From Actinoalloteichus fjordicus (lineage in GTDB: Bacteria; Actinomycetota; Actinomycetes; Mycobacteriales; Pseudonocardiaceae), in assembly GCF_001941625.1 (NCBI RefSeq), contig NZ_CP016076.1, forward strand, positions 3,472,001 to 3,536,000: a stretch of DNA of 64,000 nt, given 5' to 3'. The translations under genes and the position numbers were made by a program. Positions 55,630 to 63,982 of the stretch are shown here, one piece after another (positions within the stretch are counted from its first letter, which is position 1; the number at the start of each line of letters is the position of its first letter). Below the pieces are notes generated by a model, which searched no databases, was not told the origin of the DNA, and saw only the letters and a list, made by a program, of their open reading frames with translations.

Positions 55630-56342
55630 CGTCGGCTCCCCTCCAGCATCCGACCCGCCACCACCACGTCCAGCGACACCCTCGGATCACCACCGGCCAC
55701 CAGCTCCAGATGACGCAACACCGCAGACAGCGACAACTCCGACCCCGCACCATCCCCCGCCGCCAGCCACCGCGCCAACCGAGCCGCCGTCCGATGATCA
55801 CGCCGCAGCATCGACCGCGTCACGCCACGTTCCAGATCCGCGGAGAACCGACGGGCATCCTCATGCAACGGGCAGTACACGCCGGGCAACGCCAACGTGG
55901 ACAACCGGGCCATCACCGAACACCACGACACCCACCCCGGCTGCCTGCCGAACCCGGCCCCGACCTCCACCGGCCAGGACACCTCCAACCCCGCCACACC
56001 CAACGAGGTCAACGCCCTGGCAGCCAGCCAGTCCCGCACCTTCGGGATCGCAGGCAGCTCCCGATCCACGCTCAACACCGGAAACGCCCGAACACTCGCA
56101 AGCACCAGCTCCACATCGGCACGACTCGGCCGACGCCCACCCAGCAGATGCGGCGCCATCGCATCCATCCCCAGCACCCGGATCGCCGCCAGCCCACCGC
56201 CGTCCTCCGACGACACCACCAACTCACTGAGCGTGAACGCGTCGTCCGGGCCCCGCAGGGCCCGGACGACGCTCTCAGCCAGTGCGTCCGTCAACGCCGT
56301 CAGGCGCACACGGGGTGACGGCTCCATCTCAAGCTGAGACAC
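55626..56342 (-). CDS. Unknown protein, second gene of the peptide cassette
   Basis: A 238-residue protein that I do not recognise. It is helical with a region of conserved-looking Cys/His/Asp residues (VSWCSVMARLSTLALPGVYCPLHEDARRF) and a C-terminal two-helix segment (DHRTAARLARWLAAG). GTG 56342 follows AGAGGAAG; ATG 56327 is an alternative. It begins 33 bp after the stop of the 67-residue peptide gene and is coupled to the next gene by ATGA. It could be a partner or modifying factor for the peptide. Confidence 0.65.
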   Translation of the reverse strand: MSQLEMEPSPRVRLTALTDALAESVVRALRGPDDAFTLSELVVSSEDGGGLAAIRVLGMDAMAPHLLGGRRPSRADVELVLASVRAFPVLSVDRELPAIPKVRDWLAARALTSLGVAGLEVSWPVEVGAGFGRQPGWVSWCSVMARLSTLALPGVYCPLHEDARRFSADLERGVTRSMLRRDHRTAARLARWLAAGDGAGSELSLSAVLRHLELVAGGDPRVSLDVVVAGRMLEGSRR

Positions 56343-56375
56343 CGTTTCGGCTTCCTCTCCCCTCGGCGGTCCCTG

Positions 56376-56579
56376 TCAGCTGCGCGGCGCCGTCGGTTCC
56401 TTCGGCACGCCGTGGGACAGAGCCAGGAGGAGACCCAGCAGCAGAAGCCCCGCCGCCTTCGGCTCGAACAGCGGCGGGTCGGCGACCTGAAGTTCTACTT
56501 CCTCCATCAGCTCGGTCACCGCCCGAATCTCTTCGGCACTGGGGGCGATCGGTGTCCTGGTGGTGTCGAACGTCCGCAT
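56376..56579 (-). CDS. Small hydrophobic-tail peptide, possible precursor
   Basis: A 67-residue product with an unusually strong ribosome site (GAGGAGG, about four bases before ATG 56579). The first ~35 residues are charged and Glu-rich (IRAVTELMEEVELQVADP). Residues 42-57 form a very hydrophobic Leu/Gly/Ala stretch (KAAGLLLLGLLLALSHGV), and a short polar tail follows. It heads an operon of two unknown proteins and a serine hydrolase. The leader-plus-hydrophobic-core layout suggests a ribosomally made precursor peptide, though a small membrane protein is equally possible. Confidence 0.7.
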   Translation of the reverse strand: MRTFDTTRTPIAPSAEEIRAVTELMEEVELQVADPPLFEPKAAGLLLLGLLLALSHGVPKEPTAPRS

Positions 56580-56987
56580 CGTTCCTCCTCGAAAACTTCC
56601 CGGCCCACAGGTTTTGTGGATGGAGTCACGTTAGACACCGATCCGAGATCAAAGAAAGCACCGGAGAACGAGGTGCACGGAATTGATGAATGTCATTTAA
56701 CGAAAACATCACTGCAGGTCAGAGGATCAACTACGCCACGGAGATCGCCAACTGGCGACCGGTTGCCGAGAAGTTCCTGTTCGCCAGGAACACGACGTCC
56801 GCCGATCCCCACGACCCCGCCGACGACGAAAGATCCAGCCCCGCATTCCCTAGGCCGAGGACGCCGAACCACCCCCCGAGCCAATTGCGACTCACCGTCA
56901 CTGAATTGCCGGAGAAGCGGCAGCCTTACCACCCTAAAGAATGAGATTACGAGAGCGGCGAGATGCGCGCAGTCGCCGACCCGCCCC
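56580..56987. promoter_or_regulatory. Divergent intergenic region of lower GC
   Basis: It separates the peptide cassette (minus) from the integrase (plus). The part 56600-56700 and 56880-56960 is clearly AT-richer than the genome, suiting promoters or an attachment site. An 84-codon frame at 56690-56944 lacks a ribosome site and is probably not a gene. Confidence 0.5.
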
Positions 56988-58232
56988 ATGCTGGATCATG
57001 AGACGGTGACCGACCACCCCACCACGCTGCCCGAAGACCGCCTCCCCGCCCCCGTCCAGACCGCCCTCCGCCACCGAACAGACCGCAGCGTCCTGGTCGA
57101 CCACCGCGCCCTCGCCACCGTCCGAGCCCGCTTCGACACCGAACAGGCCGACGCCCTCACCCGCTACCTCGAAGCCTCCCAGTCACCCAACACCCTGCGC
57201 GCCTACCGCACCGACTGGGTCGCCTGGTCCGCCTGGTGCACCCGCGAGAACCGACAGGCACTCCCCGCCGACCCCGTCGACCTCGCCGTCTACCTCGCCC
57301 TCGCCGCCGACACCCGCCGCGACGGCACCGACCCGCCCCGTTGGGCCTTCAGCCCAGCCACCCTGGACCGCAAGGCCGCCGCCATCGCCGCCGTCCACGC
57401 CGCCAACGGCCTGCCCTCCCCCACCCGCGCCGACGTCGTCCGACTCACCCTCCGCGGCATCCGCCGCGCCCGCCGCGCCAGACCCGCCCGCAAACGCCCC
57501 ATACTCCTGCACACCCTCGAAGCACTCCTCGCCGAACGACCCCCCGCGACCTGGCCCGGCGGCGTCACCCGCCGCCGCGACGCCCTCCTCCTGCTCGTCG
57601 GCTTCGCAGGCGCCCTCCGCCGCAGCGAACTCGCCGCCCTCACCTTCGCCGACATCGCCACCGAGACCGACCCCGCCACCGGCGAACCCCTACTCATCGT
57701 CCACCTCGGCGTCACCAAGACCGACACCACCGCCACCGCACACCACCAGGTCGTCCTCCCCCGAGGAGCCCGACCACACACCTGCCCCGTCTGCGCCTTC
57801 GCCGACTGGACCGAACTCGTCGAGACCCACCGACGCGGCGGCCAGGACGCCGTCCGAACCCTCCTCGACACCCCCGGCCCCGACGACCGCGTACACCGCT
57901 GCCACCGCTTCACCCCCGCCACCGCCCTGCACGACCTCGCAACCCCCCTGCTGCCCGCCGTCAACCGCCACGGCGGAGTCGCCGACCGCCCCCTGTCCGG
58001 CCGAGCAGTGTCCGAACTGGTCAAACGCTATGCACTCCGCGCAGGCCTCGACCCCAACCTGTTCGGCGGCCACTCCCTCCGCGCAGGCTTCGCCACCCAG
58101 GCAGCCCTCGGCGGAGCAGGCGACCGCGAGATCATGCGCCAAGGACGCTGGTCGAACCCCCGCACCGTGCACCGCTACATCCGCGTCGCCAACCCCCTCG
58201 ACGACAACGCCGTCACCCGCCTCGGGCTCTGA
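56988..58232 (+). CDS. Tyrosine recombinase / phage-type integrase
   Basis: A 414-residue site-specific recombinase. The N-terminal SAM-like DNA-binding domain (SPNTLRAYRTDWVAWSAWCTREN, about residues 67-88) precedes the catalytic domain with Arg211 (GALRRSEL), a likely Lys244, His362-x-x-Arg365 (GGHSLRAGF) and nucleophile Tyr397 (VHRYIRV). All key residues are present, so it should be active. ATG 56988 is the likely start. It sits beside the divergent peptide cassette and may have mobilised it. No att site was identified. Confidence 0.9.
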   Translation: MLDHETVTDHPTTLPEDRLPAPVQTALRHRTDRSVLVDHRALATVRARFDTEQADALTRYLEASQSPNTLRAYRTDWVAWSAWCTRENRQALPADPVDLAVYLALAADTRRDGTDPPRWAFSPATLDRKAAAIAAVHAANGLPSPTRADVVRLTLRGIRRARRARPARKRPILLHTLEALLAERPPATWPGGVTRRRDALLLLVGFAGALRRSELAALTFADIATETDPATGEPLLIVHLGVTKTDTTATAHHQVVLPRGARPHTCPVCAFADWTELVETHRRGGQDAVRTLLDTPGPDDRVHRCHRFTPATALHDLATPLLPAVNRHGGVADRPLSGRAVSELVKRYALRAGLDPNLFGGHSLRAGFATQAALGGAGDREIMRQGRWSNPRTVHRYIRVANPLDDNAVTRLGL

Positions 58233-58383
58233 CAACCACGAAGACCCCACACCACCAGCGCCGTGACCACCGGGAGACACTCCCCGCAGGCGGGTCCGTG
58301 GCACTCTCCGACGCCGCGCCCAGCGGGCGACGGACCCGCCCGCCGACACGACGCTCAGGCTCCCCACGAACCGCCGCGACACC

Positions 58384-59379
58384 TCAGGCGCCCACCACCG
58401 CGCCCCGGAACGTCATCCGGTACGCCGTCGGCGAGACCCCCACCACGGCCTGCAGGTGCTGCCGCATCGACGTCGCCGTCCCGAAGCCCGAGGCCGAGGC
58501 GATCTGATCCACCGACAGGTCCGTCTCCTCCAACAGCCGCCGCGCGGCCTCCACCCGCTGCTGAGTCAGCCACTGCACCGGCGAGATCCCCACCTCCTCC
58601 CGGAACCGCCGGGTGAACGTCCGCACACTCATCGACCCCTGAGCCGCCAACTCCCGCAACGTCAACGGCCGATCCAACCGCTCCAACGCCCACGTACGAG
58701 CCGGACCGGTCGACGAGGACCGCGACGGGGGAACCGGCCTGCGAATGAACTGCGCCTGCCCGCCCTCGCGATGCGGCGACACCACCGTTCCCCTGGCGAC
58801 CTCGTTGGACACCGCGGCACCGTGATCACAGCGGATCATGTACAGGCACAGATCGATCCCCGAGGCCACCCCGGCCGCCGTCAGGACGCCGTCGTCATCG
58901 GTGTAGAGAACGTCAGGATCCAACTCCACCGCAGGGAACATCTCCCGGAACATGTCACACGACCGCCAATGCGTCGTCGCCCGCCGACCGTCGAGCAGAC
59001 CCGCCGCCGCCAGCACGAACGAACCCGTGCAGATCGACGCGATCCGCGTGCCCGGCCGGACGCTCGCCAACGCCGCCGCCAGCGGAGCACTGATCCGGCC
59101 GCCCTCGGCAGGCCCGTAATCCTCGTCCGAAGCAGGAACGACCACCGTGTCGGCCGCCGCCAGCACCGAGGCGTCCCGCGTGACGGCGATGGTGAAATCG
59201 GCATCCGTTCGAACATCACCCGGTACGACAGCGCAGGTCACGACCTCGTACAGGCGCTCACCCTCGGCTGAGACGGCCTGCCCGAACAGTCGATGGACGA
59301 TCCCCAGCTCCATCGACAACAGACCCGGACGCACCAACACGGCGACCAGGTGCCGAGCGGGATGGCTCACGCGTTGCAT
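58384..59379 (-). CDS. GlxA-type AraC-family regulator
   Basis: A 331-residue regulator with an N-terminal DJ-1/PfpI-like domain (HLVAVLVRPGLLSMELGIVHRLFG, ASICTGSFVLAAAGLLDGRRATTHWR, which keeps the Cys-Thr-Gly nucleophile elbow) and a C-terminal AraC double HTH (LRELAAQGSMSVRTFTRRFREEVGISPVQWL; VDQIASASGFGTATSMRQHLQ). Divergent from an NQO1-type oxidoreductase 172 bp away that it likely controls. The fold suggests ligand sensing by the DJ-1 domain. Confidence 0.92.
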   Translation of the reverse strand: MQRVSHPARHLVAVLVRPGLLSMELGIVHRLFGQAVSAEGERLYEVVTCAVVPGDVRTDADFTIAVTRDASVLAAADTVVVPASDEDYGPAEGGRISAPLAAALASVRPGTRIASICTGSFVLAAAGLLDGRRATTHWRSCDMFREMFPAVELDPDVLYTDDDGVLTAAGVASGIDLCLYMIRCDHGAAVSNEVARGTVVSPHREGGQAQFIRRPVPPSRSSSTGPARTWALERLDRPLTLRELAAQGSMSVRTFTRRFREEVGISPVQWLTQQRVEAARRLLEETDLSVDQIASASGFGTATSMRQHLQAVVGVSPTAYRMTFRGAVVGA

Positions 59380-59551
59380 GGCCCGATTCTTTCACATGAT
59401 GGCCAACAGGCCACTCGTCTCGCCGGGCCCGCAGCGGCAGAGTCGCTGTCGTGACCACGGCGGCGCCGCTGTCGCAGTCACGGCGCCAGCCCCGGGCCCG
59501 CTCATGCGGGCCGGAATGCCACCGGTCCCGACGACGACAGGAGACGAGTCC

Positions 59552-60322
59552 ATGAAGGTGCTGTGGATCTTCGCCCACCCCGAACCCCGGTCCCTCAACG
59601 GCGCACTCCGCGACGAGGGACTCCGCACCCTCACCGCACTCGGACATGAACACCGCCAGTCCGACCTCTACGCCATGGGCTGGAACCCCGTCGTCGACGC
59701 CGCCGACTTCGATCACGACCCGACCAGCCGACTCGTCGTAGGCTCCACCTCCCGGCGGGCCTTCGAGAATCGAACACTCAGCGCCGACATCCGCCTCGAA
59801 CAGGAGAAACTCGACTGGGCCGACGCCGTCATCGTGCACTTCCCGCTCTGGTGGTACGGCATGCCCGCGATCCTCAAGGGCTGGTTCGACCGGGTCTTCG
59901 TCAAGGGCTTCGCCTACGGAGTCCGCGAGCCAGGGCCCGACGGCCGCACCCTCCGGTACGGCGAGGGCAGGATGGCAGGCAAGCGAGCGATGATCATCAC
60001 CAGCGCAGGCTCCGGCGAGGCCGCCCTCGGCCCTCGCGGCGTCAACGGCGATCTCGACGAACTCCTGTTCCCGATCCAGCACGGCACGCTCTGGTACACC
60101 GGCCTGTCGGTGCTGCCGCCGCTGGCCGTCTACGGGGCGGATCGTCTTCCCGACGCGGAGTACGCCGATGCCGCAGCCGAGCTGCGGGAACGCCTCCGCA
60201 CCTTGGCTACGGCCACGCCGATCCCGTTCCGCCGCCAGAACCACGGCGACTACGACAACGGTGTCCTGCGTCCCGATCTGGCAGCGGGACGCCGAGGGCT
60301 GAGCGTGCACCAGACGACGTGA
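59552..60322 (+). CDS. NQO1-type NAD(P)H oxidoreductase (flavodoxin fold)
   Basis: A 256-residue flavodoxin-fold reductase. The opening MKVLWIFAHPEPRSLNGAL, the FMN/FAD-binding WADAVIVHFPLWWYGMPAILKGWFDRVF and later AMIITSAGSGEAALGPRG are signatures of the quinone reductase/modulator-of-drug-activity family. It should reduce quinones by two electrons. ATG 59552 has ACAGGAG upstream. Transcription probably ends at the long hairpin starting at its stop codon, and the divergent AraC regulator probably controls it. Confidence 0.92.
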   Translation: MKVLWIFAHPEPRSLNGALRDEGLRTLTALGHEHRQSDLYAMGWNPVVDAADFDHDPTSRLVVGSTSRRAFENRTLSADIRLEQEKLDWADAVIVHFPLWWYGMPAILKGWFDRVFVKGFAYGVREPGPDGRTLRYGEGRMAGKRAMIITSAGSGEAALGPRGVNGDLDELLFPIQHGTLWYTGLSVLPPLAVYGADRLPDAEYADAAAELRERLRTLATATPIPFRRQNHGDYDNGVLRPDLAAGRRGLSVHQTT

Positions 60323-60383
60323 CGTCGTTCCTTCTTCCCTGGCCTGACATCGCCCATGTCAGGCCAGGGAAGAACGACGTCAC
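60319..60383. terminator. Very long hairpin terminator
   Basis: An 18-19-base perfect stem (TTCTTCCCTGGCCTGACAT and its exact complement, loop CGCCC) continues outward, after a 3-base bulge, through a further ~10 paired bases (GTGACGTCGT / ACGACGTCAC). The whole structure covers 65 bp and begins on the oxidoreductase stop codon. It can work for both strands. Confidence 0.8.
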
Positions 60384-60603
60384 GGGTGCGGCTCGGTGGG
60401 TCTGGGCGGTTTTTGGTTTGTTGTTTATTGAGTATTGCCTTTAGTTGACACTGAAGTGATAGATAATTTCGAGTTAAAGCAGGTCGAACAGCCTCGGCCT
60501 GCTAGCTCGGCGCCGGGGATTCCGGGCATGGACCGAACCCGGTGCTCAGCGCGCGGATTCTCACTCGGAGGTTCCCCGATGCCGAGGCAGTGCCCTCGAC
60601 ACC
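60384..60603. other. AT-rich island between operons
   Basis: From about 60410 to 60480 the DNA is strikingly T/A-rich for this genome (TTTTTGGTTTGTTGTTTATTG and GATAGATAATTTCGAG), with a TTGACA at 60445-60450 but no properly spaced -10. No gene recognised. It may be a promoter, a transcription-terminating U-run after the hairpin, or foreign DNA. Confidence 0.5.
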
Positions 60604-61539
60604 TCAGTCGGACAGGACCTTGTCGATCTCCTCCAGTTCGGCGGCCCCAGGAATCCAACCCCGGGACGCGGCGTTGACCTCGACCTGCTCCGGGGTGGTC
60701 GCACCGGCGATCACCGAGGGCACGTCCGGCTGGGCCAGGAGCCAGCCGATCGCCAGTTCGATGACGGAACGCCGGTGTCGAGCGGCGACGTCAAGCAGAC
60801 GATCCACTCTGGCGAGGTTCTCCGCGCTCGCCAGCTGTGCGAACCCGGGAACGACCGCCAGCCGCGACCCCTCGGGGAGATCGTCGCGTCCGTTGTACTT
60901 CCCGGTCAGCAGTCCCGAGGCCAGGGGGAAATAGGGCACGACGCCCAGCCCCGCCCGACGGGCGGCAGGCACGACCTGCTCCTCCACCTCCCGCGCCAGC
61001 AGGTTCCACTCCATCTGCACGCCTCGTAACGGGAAGCCGTCATGATGGGCCGCCGCCGCCACGGTCGCGTCGATCCGCGCGGCGTCGACGTTGGCGAGGG
61101 CGAAATGCAGTACCTTTCCTGCGGCGAACAGCGCCTGAAACGCCTCCAGCATCTCCTCCACCGGCGCTTGCGGGTCCGGGGCGTGCTGGTAGTAGACGTC
61201 GATGCGGTCCGTTCCCAGTCTGCGCAGGCTCCGTTCGGCCGCGTCGGTGATCCATGCGGACAGCTCTCCCGATCGGTAGGTGTCCGCCGGTTCACGCCAC
61301 CGGTACTTGGTCGCGATCACCGCATCGTCACGGCGTGCACCCAGGGCCGCGCCGAGATACTCCTCGGACGTGCCGCCGCCATACACCTCGGCGGTGTCGA
61401 AGTGGTTGATGCCCAGGTCCAGGGCGGTGCCGACGACAGCGGCCGCCTGTCCGGCGTCGATCTTCGTCCCGAAGTTGTTGCACCCCAATCCCACTTCCGA
61501 GACCAGGGGGCCGGATACTCCGAGCGCGCGAAAATCCAT
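60604..61539 (-). CDS. Aldo-keto reductase
   Basis: A 311-residue aldo-keto reductase. The tetrad residues are Asp48 and Tyr53 (HFDTAEVYGG), Lys78 (IATKYRW) and His119 (YYQHAPD). The C-terminal cofactor element is SVIAGATTPEQVEVN. It is transcribed from ATG 61539 and ends in the AT-rich island. Only distantly similar to the 38760-39779 enzyme. No adjacent regulator is evident. Confidence 0.92.
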   Translation of the reverse strand: MDFRALGVSGPLVSEVGLGCNNFGTKIDAGQAAAVVGTALDLGINHFDTAEVYGGGTSEEYLGAALGARRDDAVIATKYRWREPADTYRSGELSAWITDAAERSLRRLGTDRIDVYYQHAPDPQAPVEEMLEAFQALFAAGKVLHFALANVDAARIDATVAAAAHHDGFPLRGVQMEWNLLAREVEEQVVPAARRAGLGVVPYFPLASGLLTGKYNGRDDLPEGSRLAVVPGFAQLASAENLARVDRLLDVAARHRRSVIELAIGWLLAQPDVPSVIAGATTPEQVEVNAASRGWIPGAAELEEIDKVLSD

Positions 61540-62086
61540 TCATCAACCTTTCCTCGTGAGAGAGCGATGCCTCGATCGCCCTGTGCAGCGCAACATCGCT
61601 CACACGCCCTGGCACACTGCGTCAGGGGGCGGACGGGGTCCCGATCGGTGTGGACCGGACCCTGCTGGTCTTCGACGTCGCACCGCTGATCGGCCGTCAA
61701 CGTGCCAGTTGATCATAACCCGCTCCCGTTGTAGCAGGCGTGGAGCTCCGTCGTCAGGTTCGACTCCTGAGGACCCGAACCGAGCGAAATCCGAGACGGT
61801 GCCCGACCGCTTCACAACGCACCGTTGAGCGCCCTTCCGGATCGATCCTGATCAACTGTCAGCGGCCCGTCGCGCCGAACGCCACGGTGGTAGTGATCGA
61901 GCCGCACGTGGCAGCCATCGCGATCGATCTGCTCATGCTGAGGTGCTTCGGCGGCAGGGAACGGACCGGCCGGGCTGACCGAAGACTGCTCCGCAGCGCG
62001 GTTCCTCTGGCATCGGGACGAACTGTGCTGGACCTGGACGGGCGACTGGAGCTTGGGCGGAGTGCCCGAGAACGAGACCTGTGTCC
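61540..62086. other. Gene-free stretch with a tRNA T-arm-like motif
   Basis: No gene recognised on either strand. At 61754-61770 there is a perfect T-arm shape, TCAGG-TTCGACT-CCTGA, followed by GGACCCGA, which could be the 3' acceptor of a tRNA, but the 5' acceptor, D-arm and anticodon arm are absent. It may be chance or a tRNA-end remnant. Confidence 0.35.
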
Positions 62087-62758
62087 CTACCGGACCGGGG
62101 GAACATCCTTGCTGAGCACGTCGATGGCGTGCTGTCGGTGCTCCGCGAAGAGCCGCACCGCGGTCACGGCGTCTCCGGTGCGCAGGGCCGCCACGAGGTC
62201 GGCGTGCTCGCCGGGAAGGTGCTCCAGATAGCCGACGCTGTTGGCACGGATCCGATTGATCAGGAAGAGGTGCACCTGGCAGCGGATGGCCTCCCACGCC
62301 TGGTGCACGCGGCGATGACCGCTTGCGAGGTAGATCGCGTCGTGGAAGGCGATGTCACAGGCTGCCATCTCGTATTCGTCCTCGGCGCGCTCCATGCGAC
62401 GCGCGGCAGCCTCGACGGCCGCCAGATCGTCCTGGCTCGCCTCTCGGGCCACCAGCCCCACCGCCAGGTTCTCCAGTGCACCGCGCAGGCTGTCGAGCTC
62501 GGCGATGTCGTCGGCGGAGAGCTCGGTGACGGTGGCACCGCGATGCCAGGCGCTGCGCACCAACCCTTCGGCCTCCAGGCGCATCAACGCCTCGCGCACC
62601 GGGCCCCGACTCACCTCCAGTTCGGCGGACAGGTTCGCCTCTCGCAGCTGAGTTCCGGGCGGATAGGAGCCGTCGAAGATCGCGTCGCGCACCCGGTCGG
62701 CAACTTCGTCGGCCAGGCCCCTGCGGCGTGCGGGCGCCACCCGTGTCGGTTCACTCAT
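62087..62758 (-). CDS. GntR/FadR-family (FCD-domain) regulator
   Basis: A 223-residue regulator. Winged HTH: GTQLREANLSAELEVSRGPVREALMRLEAEGLV. The C-terminal FCD ligand domain shows DIAFHDAIYLASGHRRV and LPGEHADLVAALRTGD, with the metal-binding Asp/His pattern (DxxFH...H...H). Divergent from a glyoxalase-fold gene. A perfect 36-bp palindrome at 62772-62807 lies 14 bp from its start, so it probably represses itself and the divergent pair until a carboxylate ligand binds. Confidence 0.92.
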   Translation of the reverse strand: MSEPTRVAPARRRGLADEVADRVRDAIFDGSYPPGTQLREANLSAELEVSRGPVREALMRLEAEGLVRSAWHRGATVTELSADDIAELDSLRGALENLAVGLVAREASQDDLAAVEAAARRMERAEDEYEMAACDIAFHDAIYLASGHRRVHQAWEAIRCQVHLFLINRIRANSVGYLEHLPGEHADLVAALRTGDAVTAVRLFAEHRQHAIDVLSKDVPPVR

Positions 62759-62771
62759 CGCATTCCACCCT

Positions 62772-62807
62772 CCTCAATGTCCTAATGTTAACATTAGGAC
62801 ATTGAGG
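62772..62807. promoter_or_regulatory. Perfect 36-bp palindromic GntR operator
   Basis: The 18 bases 62772-62789 are repeated as their exact reverse complement 62790-62807, with the core AATGTTAACATT at the centre and flanking TGTCCTA / TAGGACA blocks. It lies in the divergent region between the GntR gene and the glyoxalase-fold gene and probably overlaps both promoters. Confidence 0.88.
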
Positions 62808-62859
62808 GTCAGGCTGGCCCGTGCCCAAGCGACACCGAGAAGACAAGGAGCATCCGACG

Positions 62860-63291
62860 ATGACCGTGCTCGACTCGCCGATCCCCCGCTTCCACCTGGC
62901 CATGCCGGTGGACGATCTGGACGCTGCCCGCCACTTCTACGGCGAAGTGCTGGGCCTGAACCAGGGACGTTCCAGCGACACCTGGATCGACTGGGATCTG
63001 CAGGGCCACCAGTTCGTGACCCACCTCGCCCCCGAACGGCAGAAGCGCATCCACAACCCCGTCGACGGCCACGACGTGCCGGTCCCCCACTTCGGGCTGA
63101 TCCTGACCGTGGCCAGGTTCCAAGAGCTCGCCGAGCGCCTCCGAGCCGCGAACACCGACTTCGTCATCGAGCCCTATGTCCGTTTCCAAGGCCGACCCGG
63201 GGAGCAGTGGACGATGTTCCTGCTCGACCCGGCAGGCAACGCCCTGGAGTTCAAGGCCTTCGCCGACGACTCCCAGGTGTTCGCAGCGTGA
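62860..63291 (+). CDS. VOC/glyoxalase-fold dioxygenase-like protein
   Basis: A 143-residue vicinal-oxygen-chelate protein. It opens IPRFHLAMPVDDLDAARHFYGEVLGL (metal-ligand His in RFHLAMPV) and has VPHFGLILTVARFQEL and the metal-ligand Glu in NALEFKAF. ATG 62860 follows AAGGAG at 9 bases. It is probably a metal-dependent dioxygenase, isomerase or lyase acting on a compound sensed by the divergent GntR regulator. The reaction is not established. Followed by an NAD(P)-binding protein. Confidence 0.88.
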   Translation: MTVLDSPIPRFHLAMPVDDLDAARHFYGEVLGLNQGRSSDTWIDWDLQGHQFVTHLAPERQKRIHNPVDGHDVPVPHFGLILTVARFQELAERLRAANTDFVIEPYVRFQGRPGEQWTMFLLDPAGNALEFKAFADDSQVFAA

Positions 63292-63346
63292 GCCGACTTC
63301 GGCGGAGGCCGGGGCTGTCCACTCGCACCAAGCGGAGGAGTCGATC

Positions 63347-63982
63347 ATGAAGGTGTTCCAGATCGGTGCTGCCGGGGGCGTAGGCAGGCGGCTGGCCTGC
63401 CTGCTCGTTCAGCGCGGAGACCAGGTCAGCGGCATGTACCGTCGGCCAGAGCAGGCCGACACCGTGCATGACTCCGGCGCCGCGCCGATCGCAGGGGACC
63501 TGATCTCCGACACGGTCGAACAACTGGCCGAGAAGATGATCGGCCACGACGCGGTGGCCTTCTCCGCCAGAGCTCACGGCACCGACATGGACCAGACCAC
63601 CGCCATCGACGGTACGGGTTTGCAGAAGGCCGCCCAGGCCGCCGAGCACGCCGGGGCGAAGCGGTTCGTCCTGGTCTCCGTGTTCCCCGAGGCGCTGCGC
63701 GGGGCCGCAGAGCCCTCTGCGGGGTTCGAGCACTACGCCGCCGCGAAGAAGGAGGCAGACGCCTACCTGGCTGGCACCGGGTTGGACTGGGTGATCGTTC
63801 GTCCGGGCACGTTGACCCACGAACAGGGCACCGGCCTGGTCACCGCCGGACCTGCCGTCGTCTATGGCGACGTGCCCCGTGATGACGTGGCCGCATTCAT
63901 CGCCGGGGCCCTGTCCGAACCCGAGGTGAATCGCCAGATCGTGGAGTTGACCCGTGGCGAGGACCGATCGGGCGGGCCGTGA
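63347..63982 (+). CDS. NAD(P)-binding atypical SDR (NAD(P)H-binding family)
   Basis: A 211-residue Rossmann-fold protein. The cofactor motif MKVFQIGAAGGVGRRLACLL is at the N-terminus, with ARAHGTDMDQTTAIDG, AKRFVLVSVFPEAL and LDWVIVRPGTLTHEQGTG as further family signals. It resembles YwnB/NmrA-like flavin or quinone reductases. ATG 63347 has GGAGG upstream. It lies 55 bp after the glyoxalase-fold gene and likely shares its GntR-controlled promoter. Intact, ending 19 bases before the window edge. Confidence 0.88.
   Translation: MKVFQIGAAGGVGRRLACLLVQRGDQVSGMYRRPEQADTVHDSGAAPIAGDLISDTVEQLAEKMIGHDAVAFSARAHGTDMDQTTAIDGTGLQKAAQAAEHAGAKRFVLVSVFPEALRGAAEPSAGFEHYAAAKKEADAYLAGTGLDWVIVRPGTLTHEQGTGLVTAGPAVVYGDVPRDDVAAFIAGALSEPEVNRQIVELTRGEDRSGGP

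Noticed and set aside
56690-56944. 84-codon ORF in the AT-richer region before the integrase
   Set aside because: No ribosome-binding site, proline/arginine-rich tail, no recognisable domain; more likely promoter DNA.
60445-60467. TTGACA with GATAAT as a sigma-70-type promoter
   Set aside because: The spacing between the hexamers is only 11 bp, too short for a functional promoter.
60435-60677. 80-codon TTG-started ORF in the AT-rich island
   Set aside because: Composition changes abruptly halfway, no ribosome site, and it overlaps the 3' end of the aldo-keto reductase gene.
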